Assembly: GCA_016703965.1 (NCBI GenBank)
Contig: JADJBB010000025.1
Coordinates: 806,001 to 870,000 of the forward strand
Direction: 5' to 3'
DNA length: 64,000 nucleotides
DNA from: Acidobacteriota bacterium
GTDB taxonomy: Bacteria > Acidobacteriota > Blastocatellia > Pyrinomonadales > Pyrinomonadaceae
In this document: one piece after another, positions 61,206-64,000 of the stretch
Position numbering within the stretch: position 1 is the first letter of the stretch
How the letters are laid out: each line of letters begins with the position of its first letter
Notes under the pieces: model-generated
What the model was told of the DNA's origin: nothing
Database searches by the model: none
What the model saw: the letters and a program-made list of their open reading frames with translations, nothing else
Made by a program: the position numbers and the translations under genes

Positions 61206-62279
61206 ATGAAGGTTGTAAAGATCGTTTTTATCCTGTTGGTTTTGGCCGTGATCGGAATCGCCGGTTTTTCGTACTGGCTATTCAGTTCTATGAACACGCC
61301 GCGAGCCCACGACAAATCTACGCAGTATATCAAGATAGAAAAAGGAACGCCGCCTAGCGGCATCATCGCAAAGCTCGTCGCAGAAGGTGTGATAGGAAGT
61401 GAACTTCCGACTCTCATCTATCTAAGATTCCTGGGCGATGCGAGCAAGCTTCAAGCGGGCGACTATCAATTCGATTCGCCCATCACGCCGCTGCAGGTTC
61501 TGAAGGAACTCGAGAAAGGCGAGGTTTTAACAACTAAGCTCACAATTCCCGAAGGTTTTACGCGTTTTGACATCTCAAAACGGATCGTCGAGAAATTTCC
61601 GCAGCAACCGCCGGTCGATGACAAAGCCATAGTCGCGATGATGGATGACGTAACGTTGATCCGCGACATCTCGCCAACCGCGAAGAATCTGGAAGGCTAT
61701 ATGTACCCGACGACATACAATCTTCCGCGCGAGACAAAACCTGCCGACATAATCAAGCGTATGGTCGATGAGTTTCGCAAATTTTGGAAGCCCGATTGGA
61801 CGCAGCAAGCAAAGTCGCTCGGCCGCACGCCTCATGAGATCGTTACGATCGCGTCCCTGATCGAGACGGAAACCAGTGTCGAATCAGAACGCCCAATTGT
61901 GGCGGGTGTTATCAACAACAGATTGTCTAAAAACATCCCGCTCGGGATCGACCAAACAAACGTCTACATCGCCAAAATGATGGGACGTTGGGACGGCACT
62001 ATCAACAAGAGCGACCTCGAAGTCGATTCCCCCTACAACACCCGAACCAAAACCGGAATCCCACCCGGCCCGATCTCATCCGTCACCGAAAGCTCCATCA
62101 AAGCCGCCCTAAATCCGTCGCCAAACGACTACATCTTTTACGTTCGAAATGTCGATCTAAATGATGGTTCACATTGGTTTTACAGTTCGGCTGCCGAGTT
62201 TGAAAAAGGTAAGGCAAAGTACCAGCAATGGCTGGAAAAGGAGCGTCAGGAAAAACGGGAGCAAAACAGCAATCAATGA
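61206..62279 (+). CDS. mltG: Endolytic murein transglycosylase MltG
   Basis: 357 residues from ATG 61206. One N-terminal membrane helix (about 5-25), a LysM-like region (about 35-100: YIKIEKGTPPSGIIAKLVAEG, LQAGDYQFDS) and the YceG catalytic domain: EGYMYPTTYNL, TIASLIETETSVESERP (catalytic Glu) and IPPGPISSVTESSIKAALNP. It cuts nascent glycan strands to set their length. Its stop overlaps the next ATG as ATGA. Confidence 0.93.
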   Translation: MKVVKIVFILLVLAVIGIAGFSYWLFSSMNTPRAHDKSTQYIKIEKGTPPSGIIAKLVAEGVIGSELPTLIYLRFLGDASKLQAGDYQFDSPITPLQVLKELEKGEVLTTKLTIPEGFTRFDISKRIVEKFPQQPPVDDKAIVAMMDDVTLIRDISPTAKNLEGYMYPTTYNLPRETKPADIIKRMVDEFRKFWKPDWTQQAKSLGRTPHEIVTIASLIETETSVESERPIVAGVINNRLSKNIPLGIDQTNVYIAKMMGRWDGTINKSDLEVDSPYNTRTKTGIPPGPISSVTESSIKAALNPSPNDYIFYVRNVDLNDGSHWFYSSAAEFEKGKAKYQQWLEKERQEKREQNSNQ

Positions 62280-63142
62280 TAAAACTTCTCGCCCTCGACC
62301 TCGACGGCACAACGTTAAATTCTAACGGAGAAATTCCCTACGCTAATCGGGCTGCGATACGTGCGGCTGAGGAACGCGGTGTGCTTGTCACGATCGCCAC
62401 CGGGCGGCGATTTCGGGATGCGCGGCCGATCGCACTGGATCTTGCCTTGAATGCTCCGCTGATCTGCCACAACGGTGCTTTGATCAAATATGCAGATTCG
62501 CAGGAGACGGTGGCGTGCGATCTGCTTTCGACCGAGACGAGCTATGAGATAGTGCGTGTCGGGAAGCAATTTGGCGGCGATGCTCTAGTTAGTACCGATC
62601 CACACCAAAATGGAACGCTCCTTTACGACCGCATCTCAGACGATAATATTCCGCTCAAGAAATATCTCCGCTGGTCGGAAACACTCCACGGGGGCGAGGC
62701 GGGCCGCGAGGGCGTGATGCACGTTCCGAGCCTTGAGGACATCCTCCACAAGCAAGAGATCGTTCATATCTCATTCTCAGGCAATTGTGCCCCGATGATC
62801 GAGTTGGAAGAGACGCTTCGTGAGGAACTCGGCGATAACGTCACGCTGCTTGCAACCATCTATCCAACGCTCGACTTCACGCTGCTCGATATCTTGCCGC
62901 CGGAAGCTTCGAAAGGACACGGCGTCGCCAAGCTTGCCGAACTACACGGATTAACTCACGAAAGCGTGATGACAATGGGCGACAATTTCAACGATCTCGA
63001 AATGCTCGAATACGCTGGAACAGCAGTCGTGATGGGAAATGCCGACGCTAAACTCCTCGACCGCGAGGATTTTTATTCGACGTTGTCGAATAACGAGAAT
63101 GGAGTCGCCGCAGCAATTGAACGTTTTATTTTGAACGTATGA
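62276..63142 (+). CDS. Cof-type HAD-superfamily phosphatase
   Basis: 288 residues from ATG 62276, overlapping mltG by four bases. HAD motifs: LLALDLDGTTL (motif 1), TIATGRRFRDA (motif 2), KGHGVAKL (Lys, motif 3) and MGDNFNDLEML (motif 4), with the C2B cap (HNGALI, YPTLDFTLLDI). Hydrolyses small phosphates such as sugar phosphates or FMN; substrate not known. A 16-residue longer start lies inside mltG and is not likely. Confidence 0.9.
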   Translation: MIKLLALDLDGTTLNSNGEIPYANRAAIRAAEERGVLVTIATGRRFRDARPIALDLALNAPLICHNGALIKYADSQETVACDLLSTETSYEIVRVGKQFGGDALVSTDPHQNGTLLYDRISDDNIPLKKYLRWSETLHGGEAGREGVMHVPSLEDILHKQEIVHISFSGNCAPMIELEETLREELGDNVTLLATIYPTLDFTLLDILPPEASKGHGVAKLAELHGLTHESVMTMGDNFNDLEMLEYAGTAVVMGNADAKLLDREDFYSTLSNNENGVAAAIERFILNV

Positions 63143-63283
63143 GAGAATCTACACATATCATCATTCAAATAGGCCGAGGCAATTGGATTGCTTTGCGGTG
63201 AAATTGTTAAAATATAAGCAAAGCGAGATCTACTCGATAATTCAGATAATTTAAATAAGTAGTTAGCTCCAGGAGATTTATAA

Positions 63284-63772
63284 GTGGCAAATAGAATTGC
63301 AGTTTTAGAAACCAGTAAAGGTACGATCAAATTCGAACTTCTAGAAGACGACGCACCGAAAACGACCGAGAATTTCCGTCTTTTGGCGGATAAGAATTAT
63401 TACGACGGCGTCATATTTCATCGTGTGATCCCAAATTTCATGATCCAGGGCGGCGATCCGCTTGGCGAAGGCTACGGCGGCGAATCGGCTTGGGGCGGTA
63501 AGTTCAACGATGAGATCGACCGCGGCTCGGCCCTTTATGCAGGTCCATACGAAAAAGGCACCGTGGCGATGGCAAATTCGGGCCCGAACACGAACGGCTC
63601 GCAGTTCTTCATCATGCACGTCGATTATCCCCTGCCCCCAAGCTATTCGAAATTCGGCAAGGTAGTCGAAGGACAGGATGTCGTCAACGAAATTGCGACC
63701 GTTGCCAGAAATCACAACGACAAGCCGCTCGAGCCGGTTGTGATGGAAAAGGTTTACATCGAGGAAGTTTAG
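63284..63772 (+). CDS. Cyclophilin-type peptidyl-prolyl isomerase
   Basis: 162 residues; GTG start with AGGAGA nine bases ahead. Catalyses cis-trans change of Xaa-Pro bonds in folding. Seen: FELLEDDAPKTTENFRLLA, YDGVIFHRVIPNFMIQGGDP (catalytic Arg), TVAMANSGPNTNGSQFFIMH and FGKVVEGQDVV. No signal peptide, so cytosolic form. Confidence 0.95.
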   Translation: MANRIAVLETSKGTIKFELLEDDAPKTTENFRLLADKNYYDGVIFHRVIPNFMIQGGDPLGEGYGGESAWGGKFNDEIDRGSALYAGPYEKGTVAMANSGPNTNGSQFFIMHVDYPLPPSYSKFGKVVEGQDVVNEIATVARNHNDKPLEPVVMEKVYIEEV

Positions 63773-63807
63773 TCCGCCCTCACTAACGTGCGGGATCCTG
63801 CAAGATA

Positions 63808-64000
63808 ATGAGAGCTGTCGTTCAACGCGTATCCCGGTCAAAGGTAACCGTTGGCGGCGAACTAATCGGCGAGATCGGTCGCGGCGTTCTGGTTCTGCTG
63901 GGCGTTACTAATGGTGACGATAACAAGGACGCGGAATTCCTGATCGATAAGATCGTTAATCTTCGGATCTTTGACGATTCTGAGGGTAAGATGAATCTTT
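63808..64000 (+). CDS. dtd: D-aminoacyl-tRNA deacylase, N-terminal part
   Basis: 64 residues before the window ends: MRAVVQRVSRSKVTV, GEIGRGVLVLLGVTNGDD, DKIVNLRIFDDSEGKMNL. These are the standard start motifs of Dtd (RAVVQRV, GLL.LLGV, KI..LRIF.D), which removes D-amino acids wrongly loaded on tRNA. The catalytic SQFTL and GPVT parts are outside the window. Confidence 0.93.
   Translation, partial: MRAVVQRVSRSKVTVGGELIGEIGRGVLVLLGVTNGDDNKDAEFLIDKIVNLRIFDDSEGKMNL

Overview
The window looks like chromosomal DNA of an Acidobacteriota bacterium, most likely class Blastocatellia. The signs are a VWA protein of the kind abundant in Acidobacteria (29066..30010), a 2688-residue secreted multi-domain protein ending in a carboxypeptidase-regulatory-like fold, mixed GC near 50% by eye, and many small exported proteins with no clear family. 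This placement is inference; there is no rRNA here. The start and end cut two genes: ctaB (1..479, minus) and dtd (63808..64000, plus).

Layout. 0-4 kb: heme/cytochrome c assembly (ctaB, and divergent resB-ccsA). 3.8-13 kb: an exported protein, an AAC(6')-like acetyltransferase, an S41 (CtpA-type) protein that has lost both catalytic residues, ruvX, a penicillin-acylase-family enzyme, a small lipoprotein cytochrome c, tRNA-Arg, and a PAS-PAS-GGDEF-EAL regulator. 13-21 kb: the giant surface protein, read from a near-consensus sigma70 promoter. 21.5-24 kb: a lone phage terminase large-subunit gene whose frame has been expanded about 1.7-fold by short palindromic repeat elements. 24-31 kb: exported proteins, a lytic transglycosylase, a sugar isomerase/dehydrogenase pair, a double zinc-ribbon (LITAF-like) protein and the VWA protein. 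31-42 kb: a translation and division block on the minus strand, pheS-orf-pheT-zapB-like-zapA followed by a probable 6S RNA, then (plus strand) tdh-kbl, then thrS-infC-rpmI-rplT and tRNA-Val. 42-50 kb: a formimidoylglutamase-like protein, a methyltransferase, two tandem TPR paralogues, a radical SAM enzyme, an AAA/RepA-like ATPase beside a long nested palindrome, and an orphan DUF433 antitoxin. 50.6-57 kb: histidine utilisation genes (hutU divergent from hutI and hutH). 57-64 kb: membrane/coiled-coil proteins, ilvA, a stomatin-glutathione peroxidase pair, mltG, a HAD phosphatase, a cyclophilin and dtd.

Most striking: three families of short repeat (A, B and C below), plus a fragment D, sit inside the terminase frame in both orientations without introducing a stop or frameshift, and family A also sits in frame inside hutH. 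This resembles in principle the Rickettsia palindromic elements that insert into protein genes. Other points of note: infC appears to start at AUC behind a perfect AGGAGG; PheT lacks its EMAP/tRNA-binding domain; and four genes between 40 and 51 kb (thrS, the second TPR gene, the radical SAM gene, hutU) each carry one frameshift, which suggests either consensus errors or local decay/recoding.

How the genes work together: Hut enzymes convert histidine to formiminoglutamate and on to glutamate; tdh-kbl degrades threonine to glycine; ilvA deaminates threonine. With the cytochrome assembly genes this suggests a heterotroph with aerobic respiration that uses amino acids. All starts were re-judged from ribosome-binding sites, overlaps and homology; several are downstream of the longest possible frame.
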